Shown: positions 44,273 through 54,479, numbered from the stretch's first letter. The stretch: DNA of 64,000 nucleotides from Pseudohalioglobus lutimaris (GCF_002866825.1 NZ_PKUS01000003.1:1-64000); one strand, 5' to 3'. The notes: a model not told the origin generated them from the letters alone. Program-made: numbers and translations.

Positions 44273-45787
44273 ATGCACAATAAGTTACTGATCCTGTTGT
44301 CGGCTTTTCTGGCGGCACCGCTCTTCGCTGGCTTCGTTGCCGCTGACACGGCAGCGGACGAGCGTCCCAATGTTGTTTTCATGCTCTCGGACAACCTGGG
44401 CTACGGCGATCTCGGTTCGTACGGTGGCGGCGCTGTGCGCGGCGCACCTACGCCGCGACTCGACGAGTTCGCCAACCAGGGCCTCCGCTTCACCAACTTC
44501 AATGTTGAGGCCGAGTGCACACCCTCGCGCTCGGCATTGATGACCGGCCGCTACGCGATCCGCTCCGGTACGACCCGGGCGGTGCCCGTGCCGGGTATAC
44601 CCCAGGGTCTGGCGCCCTGGGAATACACCATGGCGGAAATGTTCCGCGATGCAGGCTACGACACCGCCATGTTCGGCAAGTGGCATATCGGGGCGAGTGA
44701 AGGGCGTTTCCCCACGGACCAGGGCTTCGACATCTGGTGGGGCTTCCCCAACAGTACCGACGTGGCCAGTTTCCCCCACGCCATTGGCTTCGAGGAAGGC
44801 CTGCTGCCGAGCTTTCCCTTCTACGAGGGCACAGCAGAATCCGGCGCTAAACCTGCGGGTGAGTATAATTTGGAGGCCCGGCCCCTGGTGGATGAGACCA
44901 TTACCGAGCGCGCGATCAGCTATATCCGCGAACGCGCCGGGGATGACAAGCCATTTTTCCTCTACCTGCCTTTTTCACTGGTACATCACCCCTCGCTGCC
45001 CCACCCTGATTTCGACGGCATCACCGGCAACGGGCGCTTCGCTGACGCGATGGTTGAACACGATCATCGGGTTGGCCAGGTCCTCGACGCACTCCAGGCT
45101 GCCGGCCTGGACGAGAACACCCTGGTGGTGTACGCCAGCGATAACGGCCCTGATCGGGCGGAGTTCCCCCACGTTGGCGACACCGGCCCCTTCCGCGGCT
45201 ACCTTGGTACCGTGCATGAGGGCTCGATCAGGACGCCGATGATACTGCGCTGGCGCGGCAAGGTGACACCGGGGAAGGTGAGTAATGAGATCGTGTCCAT
45301 TCATGATTTCATGCCCAGCTTCGCTGCCCTGGCGCACGCCGAACTTCCGGATGATCGCGCCTATGACGGCGTCAACCAGCTGCCATTTTTCACCGGCGAA
45401 ACCCAACGCTCAGCACGCGAGTCGGTGCTCTTCTTCCATGACGACACCCTGATAGCCGTGAAGTGGAAACAGTTCAAGATCTACCTCAGGGAAGAAGGCG
45501 TGGAACGAACCAACGCCACCTATCGCGACCTCTGGGCGCCGCGGGTCTACAACACCATGATTGACCCCAAGGAATCGCATGATATCGCGCACCAGTCCTA
45601 TCTGTGGACCCTGGCCCCCCTGCTGCAGGAAGTCATGCCATTCGTCTACAGCGTAAACAATTTTGGTCTCATACAACCGGGCGCCGACAAGCGCAGCGAC
45701 GCACAGGTCAATATCCCGTTTTTCAAGCCAGAACTCCTGGAGCGTTCGCTGAATAAACTTAAGAAACAAGCGGCTATGGGATCCTAG
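44273..45787 (+). CDS. Arylsulfatase (type I, formylglycine)
   Basis: A 504-residue periplasmic sulfatase with a clear signal peptide (MHNKLLILLSAFLAAPLFAG). Metal and catalytic motifs are VFMLSDNLGYGDLGSYGGGA and C82-T-P-S-R followed by SALMTGRYAIRSG. The first metal Asp pair appears as SDN rather than DD, as in several sulfatases. The ATG at 44273 is chosen for the signal peptide and the AAAGGTG in front; an open frame extends to 44132 without support. It is the third sulfatase in the window and shares the AraC-type operator region. Confidence 0.92.
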   Translation: MHNKLLILLSAFLAAPLFAGFVAADTAADERPNVVFMLSDNLGYGDLGSYGGGAVRGAPTPRLDEFANQGLRFTNFNVEAECTPSRSALMTGRYAIRSGTTRAVPVPGIPQGLAPWEYTMAEMFRDAGYDTAMFGKWHIGASEGRFPTDQGFDIWWGFPNSTDVASFPHAIGFEEGLLPSFPFYEGTAESGAKPAGEYNLEARPLVDETITERAISYIRERAGDDKPFFLYLPFSLVHHPSLPHPDFDGITGNGRFADAMVEHDHRVGQVLDALQAAGLDENTLVVYASDNGPDRAEFPHVGDTGPFRGYLGTVHEGSIRTPMILRWRGKVTPGKVSNEIVSIHDFMPSFAALAHAELPDDRAYDGVNQLPFFTGETQRSARESVLFFHDDTLIAVKWKQFKIYLREEGVERTNATYRDLWAPRVYNTMIDPKESHDIAHQSYLWTLAPLLQEVMPFVYSVNNFGLIQPGADKRSDAQVNIPFFKPELLERSLNKLKKQAAMGS

Positions 45788-46030
45788 GGGAAAGCACTGA
45801 AGTCTTTAGGTTGCCTGGGATTCTTCGATGAGGATGTGGGACGGATTGAACCCGCCGCTTATCCTTTTGTGCCGGAATTGACAACTATGCTCCCTGTAAC
45901 TGTAGACCATGTCTCCGGTACAGACAGAATAAGCTCTCCACCGAGCGCTCGCACTAGCGTATGACATAGTGCTTTGCGCGACCAAAGTGAATCGCGGCAC
46001 ACACGATGCGCTGGGAGACCAACACAGGTG

Positions 46031-48280
46031 TCAGCTCATCTTTATTGGCAGACTGCGAACTCTAGGGCCACCGGCATCCGCGATGGCATTGGTCAACGCC
46101 GCGATTGTGATCGGTACGGAGTCCTCTCCCACACTCAGGGGCGTTCCCGTCCCGGGGAGTATTTTGATGTCCACTTTTGGCATTTCGTGCATTCTGAGAA
46201 TTGGGTAATCATGGAAGTTGCTTTGCTGTACTCTGCCGTCCTTCACAGTGATCTCACTATGAAACGCATTGGTTAGCGCGTAAGCCACACCGCCTTCCAG
46301 TTGAGCTTTGACGACATCGGGATTGATAACAGTCCCACAATCGATTGCGATGGATACTTTATCGATTGAAAGCGAATTATCAGCCTGGATAGTCACGTCG
46401 ACAACGGCTGCTTTGGCTGAAGAAACACCATATCCGGCGTAGTACTCACTATCGCTGACCACAATCCCCCGACCCGAACCCCGGGGTACTGCAGTCGTAT
46501 CCCAGGCCGTCCATTTAAGGGTCTCCTCAAGTACGCGACGTAAGGTCTTTGCGCGCGCCACGGCAATGTCGTATTCGCTGGTGTCCAAAGGCACTTTGGA
46601 CTCATGTAATAAATCACGGTAGACGTTGGCAGGGTCCTTACCTGAGAGCCGCGCCACTTCGTCCAGAAAACCGAAGTTCATCCACAGGTGCTGCGTGTAA
46701 CCTACGCCACGCATCCAGCCAAAGGGAAGCGGGCTGGGTGTAGAGCGGTCATATTCAATGAGCGAGTTAGGGAAATAAAACGGAAATTCCGTCGCGCCGT
46801 AGGCCTGGTCACCTCCCTGAACGCTGGCCGCCCGGCATACCCATGCAGAAATCTTTCCATCCGAATCTATGGCAGACTCGTATCTGGCTACAGTTAGCGG
46901 AGCGTAAAAGCTTTTTCTAATGCATTCTTCCCGGCTCCACAGCAGCTTTATGGGAGTGTCAGGAAATTCCATCGCTATTTGAACAGCCTGATAGACAAAG
47001 TCATTTTCCGCAAGGCGGCCAAATCCTCCGCCCGCGTTCATCATGCGAAAACTAACCTGGTTTCTCGGGAGACCGGTGAGTTCGGCCACGACTCTAACCG
47101 CTTCATCGGCATATTGGCTACTGGACCAGATTGTCACCCCTGACTTGTTGAAAAGCGCAGTACAGTTCAGCGGTTCAAGCGGCGCGGGATCCATGAAAGG
47201 ATACCGGTATTCCGCTTTGTGAGTTCGTGACGCAGACTTCATCGCTGCGTCAACATCGCCTCTGGACATCGTGAAAGACAGCGGAGCGTCTAGTTTCTTC
47301 GACAGCGTATTTTCCAGGCTGCGACTGGAGTGGTTTTTGTGTGTTCCCTCATCCCACTCGATCTTTAGCGCATCAAGGCCTTTCTCTGCCTGCCACCAGG
47401 TATCTGCCACAACAACCACCGCATCACTGGTAATTGCCGGAGTAGCCCATAAATCCGGGTCTTCACCCTCCGGCACCGGTGAATTATATCCCGCATGGCC
47501 GCCGCCTAGCCGCACTGCGACAGGGGACCCGGCGAGGTTTTTCAGCGCAGAGTCATCAAGGTTCTTTATCTTTCCACCAAATACCGGACACTGCCTGATT
47601 GCAGCGTAGCGCATACCGGGCACTTCAACGTCGATACCGTACTGGATGCTCCCGGTGGTAGCTGCTTTCAGGTCGACTCTATCTACTGAGTTGCCAATCA
47701 GTTTCCACTCACCGGCCGGCTTCAGTTGTAACTGATCGGCGGGGGGAGGTGCGATATCTATGGCCAGCGGGGCCAATTCGGCATAGGAGAACTTCTTCCC
47801 TGTCGTCTTGTGATGGACAAAGTTTTCAGACGCAACAAAACTGGATACAGGCCATCCCGAATGGGCTGCCGCAGCCTCTACCAGCATTGTCCGAATCTGT
47901 GCGCCGGCTACCCGAGCAGGGTCGAAGAGGTAATGAGCGGACATACTACCTATGGTTGTAGTCCATACATACATGTTGTTGTTATCAAGGTTTGTATTGG
48001 GGTCATAGAATTCAGTACGCACCGTAGACCAGTTGACTTCCAGCTCTTCGGCCAACAATTGAGAGATGGTCGTGGTCACCGCCTGGCCAAGCTCGGATTG
48101 CGGAATGATGCAAGTTACCGAATTGTCGCTATTTACTGTTACCCAATACAGGATTTCGACCGGCTGTTCCGACGCCTCAGCCGTAGAGACGCCGCAAACC
48201 ATGATGGGGAAAGCAGCCACTGCCGAAGCCGTCAAAATACCGCCGAGAAAGGAACGGCGATCAAGCTTGAACTCGCTCAT
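46031..48280 (-). CDS. Xanthine dehydrogenase-family molybdopterin-binding subunit (IorB/NicB-like hydroxylase)
   Basis: A 749-residue molybdenum hydroxylase large subunit of the isoquinoline 1-oxidoreductase beta type. A Tat signal ([20 protein letters not shown]) sends it to the periplasm. [20 protein letters not shown] is the molybdopterin-contact loop and SVGEDSVP near the C-terminus supplies the catalytic Glu. It would add a hydroxyl from water at a carbon next to a ring nitrogen. The cytochrome domain found in P. putida NicB is absent, so electrons may leave via a separate cytochrome such as the one at 55934. Its start overlaps the small-subunit stop by 4 bases. Confidence 0.9.
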   Translation of the reverse strand: MSEFKLDRRSFLGGILTASAVAAFPIMVCGVSTAEASEQPVEILYWVTVNSDNSVTCIIPQSELGQAVTTTISQLLAEELEVNWSTVRTEFYDPNTNLDNNNMYVWTTTIGSMSAHYLFDPARVAGAQIRTMLVEAAAAHSGWPVSSFVASENFVHHKTTGKKFSYAELAPLAIDIAPPPADQLQLKPAGEWKLIGNSVDRVDLKAATTGSIQYGIDVEVPGMRYAAIRQCPVFGGKIKNLDDSALKNLAGSPVAVRLGGGHAGYNSPVPEGEDPDLWATPAITSDAVVVVADTWWQAEKGLDALKIEWDEGTHKNHSSRSLENTLSKKLDAPLSFTMSRGDVDAAMKSASRTHKAEYRYPFMDPAPLEPLNCTALFNKSGVTIWSSSQYADEAVRVVAELTGLPRNQVSFRMMNAGGGFGRLAENDFVYQAVQIAMEFPDTPIKLLWSREECIRKSFYAPLTVARYESAIDSDGKISAWVCRAASVQGGDQAYGATEFPFYFPNSLIEYDRSTPSPLPFGWMRGVGYTQHLWMNFGFLDEVARLSGKDPANVYRDLLHESKVPLDTSEYDIAVARAKTLRRVLEETLKWTAWDTTAVPRGSGRGIVVSDSEYYAGYGVSSAKAAVVDVTIQADNSLSIDKVSIAIDCGTVINPDVVKAQLEGGVAYALTNAFHSEITVKDGRVQQSNFHDYPILRMHEMPKVDIKILPGTGTPLSVGEDSVPITIAALTNAIADAGGPRVRSLPIKMS

Positions 48281-48744
48281 GACTCAGGCTCCCCAGCGTG
48301 GCTGTCCGCCGCTGCTTTTATCGCATCGCGTATTCGGACATAGGTGCCACACCGGCAAATGTTGGTAATTCCCTTGTCGATATCTGCGTCATCAGGGGAG
48401 GAGTTGCTATTCAGAAGCGCCACTGCCGACATGATCATCCCGGACTGGCAGTAACCACATTGTGAGACACTGAGCTCTTGCCAGGCTTGTTGCACCGGAT
48501 GCTCACCGTGGGCGGACAGGCCCTCAATTGTTGTAATCTCTCGTTCATGGGCACCACTCGCGGGAAAGCTACAACTTCTCACAGGCGCTCCATCAACATG
48601 CACGGTGCATGCACCACACTGACCCACTCCGCACCCGAATTTCGTGCCCTTGAGTTTTAGCGCGTCACGGATAACCCAAAGCAGTGGAGTGTCTCCGTCG
48701 ACTTCAACCGTGATGTCCTGATTATTCACTCGCATGTTGATCAT
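48277..48744 (-). CDS. (2Fe-2S) small subunit of molybdenum hydroxylase (IorA/NicA-like)
   Basis: A 155-residue protein with two 2Fe-2S clusters. The plant-ferredoxin type motif is [20 protein letters not shown] with a fourth Cys in RSCSFP; the second is the CGYCQSG and CRCGTY pair typical of the C-terminal domain. It passes electrons from the molybdenum subunit. There is no FAD subunit gene nearby. A TetR-type operator lies 193 bases upstream at 48937. Confidence 0.93.
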   Translation of the reverse strand: MINMRVNNQDITVEVDGDTPLLWVIRDALKLKGTKFGCGVGQCGACTVHVDGAPVRSCSFPASGAHEREITTIEGLSAHGEHPVQQAWQELSVSQCGYCQSGMIMSAVALLNSNSSPDDADIDKGITNICRCGTYVRIRDAIKAAADSHAGEPES

Positions 48745-48936
48745 ATCGAACTCCCGAGCAACTCCATGACCACTTTGGTTGGTGCCGCAATCGACAATGA
48801 TACGGGGATCTACACGCTATATCGGGTTGGATCCCGATAGCACCCGTATACCGGCCTGATATCGTATTGGGACCAGGTTGAGTTCATGTAGTTTTCAGAT
48901 ACGGAACACAAGCCATCACACCTGACCCTCCCCATA

Positions 48937-48954
48937 ATTGTATATTCGAACAAT
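48937..48954. promoter_or_regulatory. Candidate TetR operator, copy 1
   Basis: ATTGTATATTCGAACAAT is a near-palindrome. Very similar 18-mers lie at 54189 (on the other strand) and 54480, at the promoters of nicE and the MFS gene. Confidence 0.6.
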
Positions 48955-49061
48955 ATATATTGCAATTCAGGAAGACCAGGGAGCGGGAGAAAGAACAGGA
49001 AATTACATCGGGCAGGCTGTCGGGGGTGCTATAGCGCCACTCACACAACAGCATAATGTCT

Positions 49062-49079
49062 GAATTTCGTACGAAATTC
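49062..49079. promoter_or_regulatory. Perfect 18-bp palindrome
   Basis: GAATTTCGTACGAAATTC is fully symmetric and sits 17 bases past the end of the TetR gene. There is no loop or U tract, so an operator or other protein site is more likely than a terminator. Confidence 0.4.
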
Positions 49080-49095
49080 GTGGAAGGGTTTTCGC

Positions 49096-49791
49096 TTAAG
49101 GCGGATCTGCGCGCAAGCCAGCGGAAAGAAAACTCACGAGCTGCGCCAGCATTTCGCGACCCTGCAGGGAAGTGACCTCCCCGTCGGTAAAATCACCAAC
49201 TCGCCCCAGATCATTCAACATAAACATGTATGTACCCACAAGAAACGACATCCGAACACTGAGTACTGTAGTCGGCACATGGGGCAGTAAGAGGCCCAGC
49301 ACTTTCAAATAGCGCTTCACAGGGCCGTCATAGATTTCTTTGCGCAAACGCAGAGCCTGCTCTTCGGGCTCGGAGTGAAGACGAGCCTGAAGGCGCACGA
49401 ACGCCGCCCCGCCATTTTCGTCATATTTCATATCCCATTGCGGCTTGAGGTACGCCATAATCACGTCCTCCACCTCATATGAATTCTCAGAACCGGTTAG
49501 TTCATCAAGCAATTCCAGGCGTTTCGTGGCCAGTAGCTTTCCTCGCCGCAAAAACACCTCACGGTAAAGTTGCTCTTTGCTGCTGAAATAATAACGCACC
49601 AGGCTCTGGGTAACTCCTGCACACACAGCGATCTGGCGAGTACTCGACCCAAGATACCCACCCTCGGCGAAGACAATCTCCGCGTGGTTAAGGATCTCTT
49701 CTCGCAAATCAGCATCTTTGGTTGGACGCCCCGGCCTACGACTAGTAGTTTTTTTTGCTTTCTTTTTCGAGGCTACGCTTGTCGCATTCAT
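49096..49791 (-). CDS. TetR family regulator of the pyridine-degradation cluster
   Basis: A 231-residue regulator with a Lys/Arg-rich N-terminal tail followed by the TetR HTH: REEILNHAEIVFAEGGYLGS, STRQIAVCAGVTQSLVRYYF and FSSKEQLYREVFLRRG. The ligand domain is helical with a SFLVGTYMFMLNDLGR segment. It is the last gene of the leftward nic operon and probably recognises the three 18-bp near-palindromes at 48937, 54189 and 54480. The effector is probably the pathway substrate or an intermediate, by analogy with NicS and NicR2-type regulators. Confidence 0.9.
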   Translation of the reverse strand: MNATSVASKKKAKKTTSRRPGRPTKDADLREEILNHAEIVFAEGGYLGSSTRQIAVCAGVTQSLVRYYFSSKEQLYREVFLRRGKLLATKRLELLDELTGSENSYEVEDVIMAYLKPQWDMKYDENGGAAFVRLQARLHSEPEEQALRLRKEIYDGPVKRYLKVLGLLLPHVPTTVLSVRMSFLVGTYMFMLNDLGRVGDFTDGEVTSLQGREMLAQLVSFLSAGLRADPP

Positions 49792-49847
49792 GTGTTCTTT
49801 TCGTCAGGGATTATGATGAGGCCAAGAGCCTCGGCGTGAGACGCACA

Positions 49848-50777
49848 TCAGTTTTCAGTGGCGACCCAGAGTTCAGCTAACCAACTTAGCAGCAGGCCTG
49901 CGATCTTATCACTGTTTGTCTCTGACATCATCATATGCCCGTTCCCGGTAATGCCTCGCTCTTCTAACCTGATGTGCTCTGCACCATGACCCTGAGCACG
50001 CAGGAATTCAAAAGCGATTGCGTTGGCTTCACGCATCCATGTTGCCTCCCCCGTTACCACCAACACCGGCCGCTCGTAGGGGTTTGCATCGCCTGCGAAT
50101 GGTGCTGCCACCAATCCGTTGTCAAAACGCCCAAGCATATGCTCCTGCCCGGGGTAGCCTAACGGCTCAATCGCGATAATGGCTTCCACCATCTCGCCTC
50201 CAAGCGCGGCCAGCGCCCAACCACAAGGCCCTCCAGCGGAATGACTGAGGATAACCGTAGAGCCAGTAAGCTCAAAAAGCTCACCGGCTATGGCCTCCAC
50301 ATGGCGCTGAGCAGCCTCAAGCGTAATGCCCATGGCGCCCTGACTTGCCATGAAGCGATCGCCGCAACAAGGATCTTCGGGCCAACGGCAGTGCGAAGCG
50401 GCACCCTCCCACAAGGCGTGTTTTGCCGGCTCAACGAATCTCGGGTACAAAAGGTCGTAGTCCGGGGCAGCGACTGACGCGCCCAGCACAGAATCGTTCC
50501 AGAAAGACCTGCCATGACCGGGTCGATCAAGCAGATATACGGGATAACCGGCAGCGAGAAACGCGTGCACCCATCCCGGCCGATTATCGGGTGTGCGCAG
50601 AAACTCAGACCCCTGACCTCCTCCGCCGTGAACGAAAGTCACAGACACGTCACGGTGCGCTTCGGGTATAAACCACTCGACATATGCAGAAACACCGGGA
50701 TAGGTCTTATCCCCTACGGCTATACTGCCGGTCGTTAAAAAGCGCCCGCCAAAATCCTGTAAGCTATAGTGGTTCAT
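49848..50777 (-). CDS. Alpha/beta hydrolase
   Basis: A 309-residue alpha/beta-hydrolase-fold protein. The oxyanion turn is FVHGGGGQGSEF, the nucleophile elbow is ILSHSAGGPCGWAL, and the C-terminal His lies in GITGNGHMMMSE. It resembles esterases of unknown specificity and is distinct from nicD in the same operon. It has no counterpart in the P. putida nic cluster and may act on an ester, amide or thioester specific to this pathway. Confidence 0.82.
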   Translation of the reverse strand: MNHYSLQDFGGRFLTTGSIAVGDKTYPGVSAYVEWFIPEAHRDVSVTFVHGGGGQGSEFLRTPDNRPGWVHAFLAAGYPVYLLDRPGHGRSFWNDSVLGASVAAPDYDLLYPRFVEPAKHALWEGAASHCRWPEDPCCGDRFMASQGAMGITLEAAQRHVEAIAGELFELTGSTVILSHSAGGPCGWALAALGGEMVEAIIAIEPLGYPGQEHMLGRFDNGLVAAPFAGDANPYERPVLVVTGEATWMREANAIAFEFLRAQGHGAEHIRLEERGITGNGHMMMSETNSDKIAGLLLSWLAELWVATEN

Positions 50778-50865
50778 CTGATTCCCTGCAACAATCGCCT
50801 GTCCGAGTCACTCAATCCATGCAGGGGATCGCGCATCTCATTTCGTCGTGAAAGAACCTGTGTTG

Positions 50866-51495
50866 CTAACCAGACACCGCCCTTAGCCAAGTGAGCACGT
50901 CAGTTGAATCAGTAACGTCCGCATACTTTTGCGCCATATCATATAAGTTGGCGGCATGCGGCGCAGACGCTCTGTCCGCACAGCAATCACTCGGCACCAG
51001 CACATTGAACCCGGACTGAACAGCATCAACCACCGTGGCACGCACACACCCAGACGTGGTTGCGCCCGTCACCACCAGCGTATCAACGCGGGCTCCCGTG
51101 AGAAGAGCAGACAAGTTTGTCCCAAAAAAAGCTGAAGCCCCATGCTTCACTATCACTGTGTCTGAATTCTGGATTCCTGTTTTCTGATCGATTTCTACCA
51201 TACGCGTACCGACTTGCAAAGCAGCCATTCCTGTGGCCACCTGGAGCCACGGCAGTGCCTTGATCTCCCACGGCTGGTAGGCGATGGTCGTATAAATCAC
51301 CGGGATGCCAACAGAGCGGGCAAAGTCCGTTAACGTTCTGGTTGCCGCGATTTCCGCGCCCATATCGGCTGCTGTGGGGTATTGCGTATCGGTAAACCCA
51401 TAAGCAAAGTCAACGACAACAATTGCAGGGCGCACGCCACGCGGCACGCCTCCACCAAAGCCCGCTGTATGATAAACGCTGTCCTGATCAGACAT
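50866..51495 (-). CDS. nicF: Maleamate amidohydrolase (isochorismatase family), NicF
   Basis: A 209-residue cysteine hydrolase of the isochorismatase family. The expected triad is D29 (VVVDFAYGF), K117 (VIVKHGASAFFG) and C150 (TGATTSGCVRATVVDA). The family converts several small amides; maleamate to maleate is assigned from the tight association with nicX, nicD and nicE, which carry out adjoining steps. The ATG at 51495 is preferred over a TTG at 51537. Confidence 0.85.
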   Translation of the reverse strand: MSDQDSVYHTAGFGGGVPRGVRPAIVVVDFAYGFTDTQYPTAADMGAEIAATRTLTDFARSVGIPVIYTTIAYQPWEIKALPWLQVATGMAALQVGTRMVEIDQKTGIQNSDTVIVKHGASAFFGTNLSALLTGARVDTLVVTGATTSGCVRATVVDAVQSGFNVLVPSDCCADRASAPHAANLYDMAQKYADVTDSTDVLTWLRAVSG

Positions 51496-51549
51496 CACAG
51501 CGCGCCTGTAATCGGTGGCATCGGTGCAGACCGCCAAACTGGAAACGCA

Positions 51550-52581
51550 CTATTTCCCGTCATACATCAAACTCTCCAATGCCATTTTTCCGTCGATGAC
51601 GACCGCCTCATCATCAAGAAACAGAGAACACCCCCTCATCGGGATATCCAGGTGACAGTGGGTATTGTTGCTGCCGCCCAATTCGTTGTTTGGGCCCGTT
51701 GAGAACATTACGTTACCCAGGTAGCTTCTCGCTTCCATGCCCATACCGCCCGGAAACAATCCAGGCACCATCGAATGCCAGTTGGCATCTGGGTTCATTC
51801 CCCAACCCACGTGACTCATCCCATAGCCTTGCCTGTCACCAAACGAGGCCATATAAGCGTTAACCAGATCGGCCTCAACGCCTCCGCGGATATCTTTGAT
51901 CCACCCCTTCTCGATAGTGTAGGTAATAGGCTCACGAACATATATATTTTGCGGTAACAGCACGTCGCCGGGCGCCACGACAATCTGGCCGTCAACGCCG
52001 TCGTCGTCTCCGCCGGTAAAGACAAACCCGGAAGGCCAATGATCCCAGCGTCCCGGCTCATCTGTACACCCATATTCTGTCAGCGTCGGGTAGGTATTCA
52101 GTTGGTATGACACATCCGTTCCGTGAGGCGAAGTAATTCGCATATGACTTGCCTTGGCAAGCAACTCACCCGCAAACTCAACTTTCTCACGAAGCGCCTT
52201 ATTGGGCAGCATGCGCGCCAGCAACTCAGGCGGTTCAACCACGGTCAGTATCCTGGCCCCCGCCGCCTGAATCGCCATTTGCTCTGGTGAGAACAGAAGG
52301 AATACACAATCAATCAGCATATCCGAGGTTTTGAGGGCTTCAACCACCTCTGGCATGGATGCCAGCACCGTTTGACCAACGGCCCAGTTCCCTTGCACTG
52401 GCGGAGGGGGTAAGCGGATATGATAAATACTCGCCCCCAGGCGGCGACCCGCAGCAAGGAACGCATCTGCATAATCCAGCCGCTCGTCACCTTGTGTCAG
52501 AACAGTGACGCGCTCACCTTCTCGAACACCCGACATTTTAAGTTGATGCAGGCAAATTTCAGCAAAGCTGGCATGATCCAT
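51550..52581 (-). CDS. nicX: 2,5-dihydroxypyridine 5,6-dioxygenase, NicX (aminopeptidase M29-like fold)
   Basis: A 343-residue Fe(II) ring-cleavage dioxygenase resembling M29 aminopeptidases. H257 (GMSHVGWG), H310 and D312 (NNTHCHLDIP) are the metal ligands; spacings of 53 and 2 equal those of the ligands reported for P. putida NicX (H265, H318, D320). It opens 2,5-dihydroxypyridine to N-formylmaleamate using O2. In the operon it follows nicD by 29 bases. The match in ligand spacing and gene context makes this assignment strong. Confidence 0.9.
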   Translation of the reverse strand: MDHASFAEICLHQLKMSGVREGERVTVLTQGDERLDYADAFLAAGRRLGASIYHIRLPPPPVQGNWAVGQTVLASMPEVVEALKTSDMLIDCVFLLFSPEQMAIQAAGARILTVVEPPELLARMLPNKALREKVEFAGELLAKASHMRITSPHGTDVSYQLNTYPTLTEYGCTDEPGRWDHWPSGFVFTGGDDDGVDGQIVVAPGDVLLPQNIYVREPITYTIEKGWIKDIRGGVEADLVNAYMASFGDRQGYGMSHVGWGMNPDANWHSMVPGLFPGGMGMEARSYLGNVMFSTGPNNELGGSNNTHCHLDIPMRGCSLFLDDEAVVIDGKMALESLMYDGK

Positions 52582-52610
52582 TGACGCTATAACTCCAAGT
52601 TCTGGTATTT

Positions 52611-53393
52611 TTAAGGGCAGGCGAAATCAGAAACCGCCGCAAAGAAGCCTTCCAGGTCATCCCAGGGAATCATGTGGCCAGCACCTTCAACGACCCGCAC
52701 CTCAAGATGCGGTGCAAGTTCGACTAACTCCTCAACGTCACTATCGCTTATCACCGGCGCCCCGCCCGCGACAACAAGGCGAAGTGGTAGTTTGAGAGAG
52801 GGGATATCTGAATGGATATCGTCACTGTGAAAACCCTTGTAGGCAATTTCGATGGCATCCAACTGACAGGTGTGCAACCACTCCGCCCTGAGTGCTAGCT
52901 GCTGGTCTGTCCAGGTCGGGCAGAAGTCCCGCATTGCCTCAGCAGAACAGCCCTTTTGAGCCATTAAGATAGAGTCCTCATACCAGGGCCATGGGGAGGG
53001 GTAATCCCTTCTTCCCGGGCCACTCATTGGCGGGTCGACAAGAATCATGCCCGAGAAAGCCTCTGGTGCATTCCTTGCCGCACGGATCGCTGTACGCGCT
53101 CCCATGGAATGGCCAAGCACCAGGGGCCTGTCAAAATAATCGGTATTTGTCAGGGCGACGACATCTTTGGCCATTGCATCAAGAGAATAGTCAAGCTGCC
53201 CGGCCTGACTAAGCCCCCTTCCTCGCACATCCAGAACATAAACATTGAAGTTTTCAGCAAGCCGTTCTGCGACAAAGCCCCAGGTGATAGCGGGTGAAGT
53301 AATCCCCGGCACTATTAACAAATCTGGCCCAGAACCTTCATACTGAATCAAATGCTGTCGTATTCCATTCGCCTGAACATTAAAACCAAACAT
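52611..53393 (-). CDS. nicD: N-formylmaleamate deformylase, NicD
   Basis: A 260-residue alpha/beta hydrolase. S96 (LVLGHSMGARTA), D120 (MILVDPPMSG) and H240 (EGAGHMIP) form the triad; their spacings of 24 and 120 equal those of the S101-D125-H245 triad reported for P. putida NicD. It removes formate from N-formylmaleamate to give maleamate. The ATG at 53393 is chosen because homology starts there and GAGGGA precedes it; it follows nicE by 10 bases. Confidence 0.9.
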   Translation of the reverse strand: MFGFNVQANGIRQHLIQYEGSGPDLLIVPGITSPAITWGFVAERLAENFNVYVLDVRGRGLSQAGQLDYSLDAMAKDVVALTNTDYFDRPLVLGHSMGARTAIRAARNAPEAFSGMILVDPPMSGPGRRDYPSPWPWYEDSILMAQKGCSAEAMRDFCPTWTDQQLALRAEWLHTCQLDAIEIAYKGFHSDDIHSDIPSLKLPLRLVVAGGAPVISDSDVEELVELAPHLEVRVVEGAGHMIPWDDLEGFFAAVSDFACP

Positions 53394-53403
53394 GATAAAT
53401 CCC

Positions 53404-54156
53404 TCAGTAGGCGCCGGAGAGCAATGCACCGCCACCCGGCACGCGAGTGTCCAGGTCGAGAGCCTTAAGCATCGCCCAGGTCGTAGCGATCGCAGCGGTC
53501 AGCACTGGCTTGCCAGTCTGCGCCTCAACCAGGGCCACCGCGGGAAGGGAAGGCATCTGGACACATGCTGAAAGGACGACAGCATCAACATCGCTGATAT
53601 GCTGCATACCCGCTACAATCCCGGGAAGCTTACTCGGATCGTGGGCTGCGACCATCAGGTTGTCAGAGATTTCGAGTGCTCGCCATTCAACAACTTCGAT
53701 GCCCTCGCTACCAATGTAGTCAACTACAAGTTCTGTCAGTGGCTTCATGTACGGAGCAACCACTGCAACGCGCCTGGCACCCAGCGCCATGATGCCCTCC
53801 ACCAATGCTCCAGCAGAAGAAACCACCGGTGTGGGACTCTCGTTATCCTTCGTCACCTCATGCAGGCGGCTTTGAGATTCTCGATGATAGCCCCTCCCCA
53901 TCGACATAATCGCGACCAGGCAGGCATAACCCATTACATCGACTTTCGCATCGGACAACTCAAGCGCGCATCGGTCACTGGCCGCGTCCATGGCGGCCAA
54001 CTCCTCTTTTGTCACTTTCTTCATTCGCATGCGTGAAGAGTGAAAGGTAAACCTCTCCGGTGAAACACCCTCTCGAGCACGGAGAAGCGCCGGAATCTCA
54101 GTTTCCATTGTGACATTGGAACTCGGTACTATCTGGCCAATTCTGTAATTCGTCAT
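53404..54156 (-). CDS. nicE: Maleate cis-trans isomerase, NicE (Asp/Glu racemase superfamily)
   Basis: A 250-residue Asp/Glu racemase-fold isomerase. C79 (MGYACLVAIMSMG) and C198 (LSACVQMPSLP) are the two catalytic cysteines, and RIGQIVPSSNVTMETEIPAL, FTFHSSRMRMK and VAPYMKPLTELVVDYI are near-identical to maleate isomerases. It converts maleate to fumarate, feeding the TCA cycle. It is the first gene of the leftward operon nicE, nicD, nicX, nicF, hydrolase, tetR. A candidate operator lies 33 bases upstream. Confidence 0.93.
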   Translation of the reverse strand: MTNYRIGQIVPSSNVTMETEIPALLRAREGVSPERFTFHSSRMRMKKVTKEELAAMDAASDRCALELSDAKVDVMGYACLVAIMSMGRGYHRESQSRLHEVTKDNESPTPVVSSAGALVEGIMALGARRVAVVAPYMKPLTELVVDYIGSEGIEVVEWRALEISDNLMVAAHDPSKLPGIVAGMQHISDVDAVVLSACVQMPSLPAVALVEAQTGKPVLTAAIATTWAMLKALDLDTRVPGGGALLSGAY

Positions 54157-54188
54157 ACAAGCCCCACAGCGCAGCAGATCAATATTAT

Positions 54189-54206
54189 ATTGTTCAAGTA
54201 TATAAT
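54189..54206. promoter_or_regulatory. Candidate TetR operator, copy 2
   Basis: On the minus strand the sequence reads ATTATATACTTGAACAAT, differing from the 48937 site at three positions. It is 33 bases before the nicE start, where a repressor would block transcription. Confidence 0.6.
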
Positions 54207-54479
54207 TAAAACTCGGACGGTGGCAAGAACGTAAAGTGGCAATTAGATTGGTGACTACTTTCCTCGCGAAGGCTTCGATCCCGGAGGGATCTCTTCGTTT
54301 CCTGAACTGAGCAAACTACTTAAAATCCTGCGACTACGGGCGCTTTTTATCACCCCAACGCATGCCTATCATTCGATAGAAAAAAGAGAACAGTTACGAC
54401 TTAACCGAGCCGAAAGTTAGCATGGATATCCCCAGCCGACTGAAAGCGCCCAGGTTCTTTTGGCTGTTGCGTTCAGTTT

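Larger units (their letters stand above)
48745..49095. other. Intergenic stretch with operator and palindrome
   Basis: No gene is seen in these 351 bases, which are noticeably A+T-rich around 48930-48970. It holds the operator at 48937-48954 and the perfect palindrome at 49062-49079, and should contain the promoter of the hydroxylase genes. Confidence 0.6.

Noticed and set aside
46031-54156. Simple nicotinate (nicABCDEFX) cluster
   Set aside because: Considered, but the amine oxidases, RidA and TMADH-like enzyme have no role in nicotinate degradation, and the hydroxylase lacks the NicB cytochrome domain; not fully excluded.
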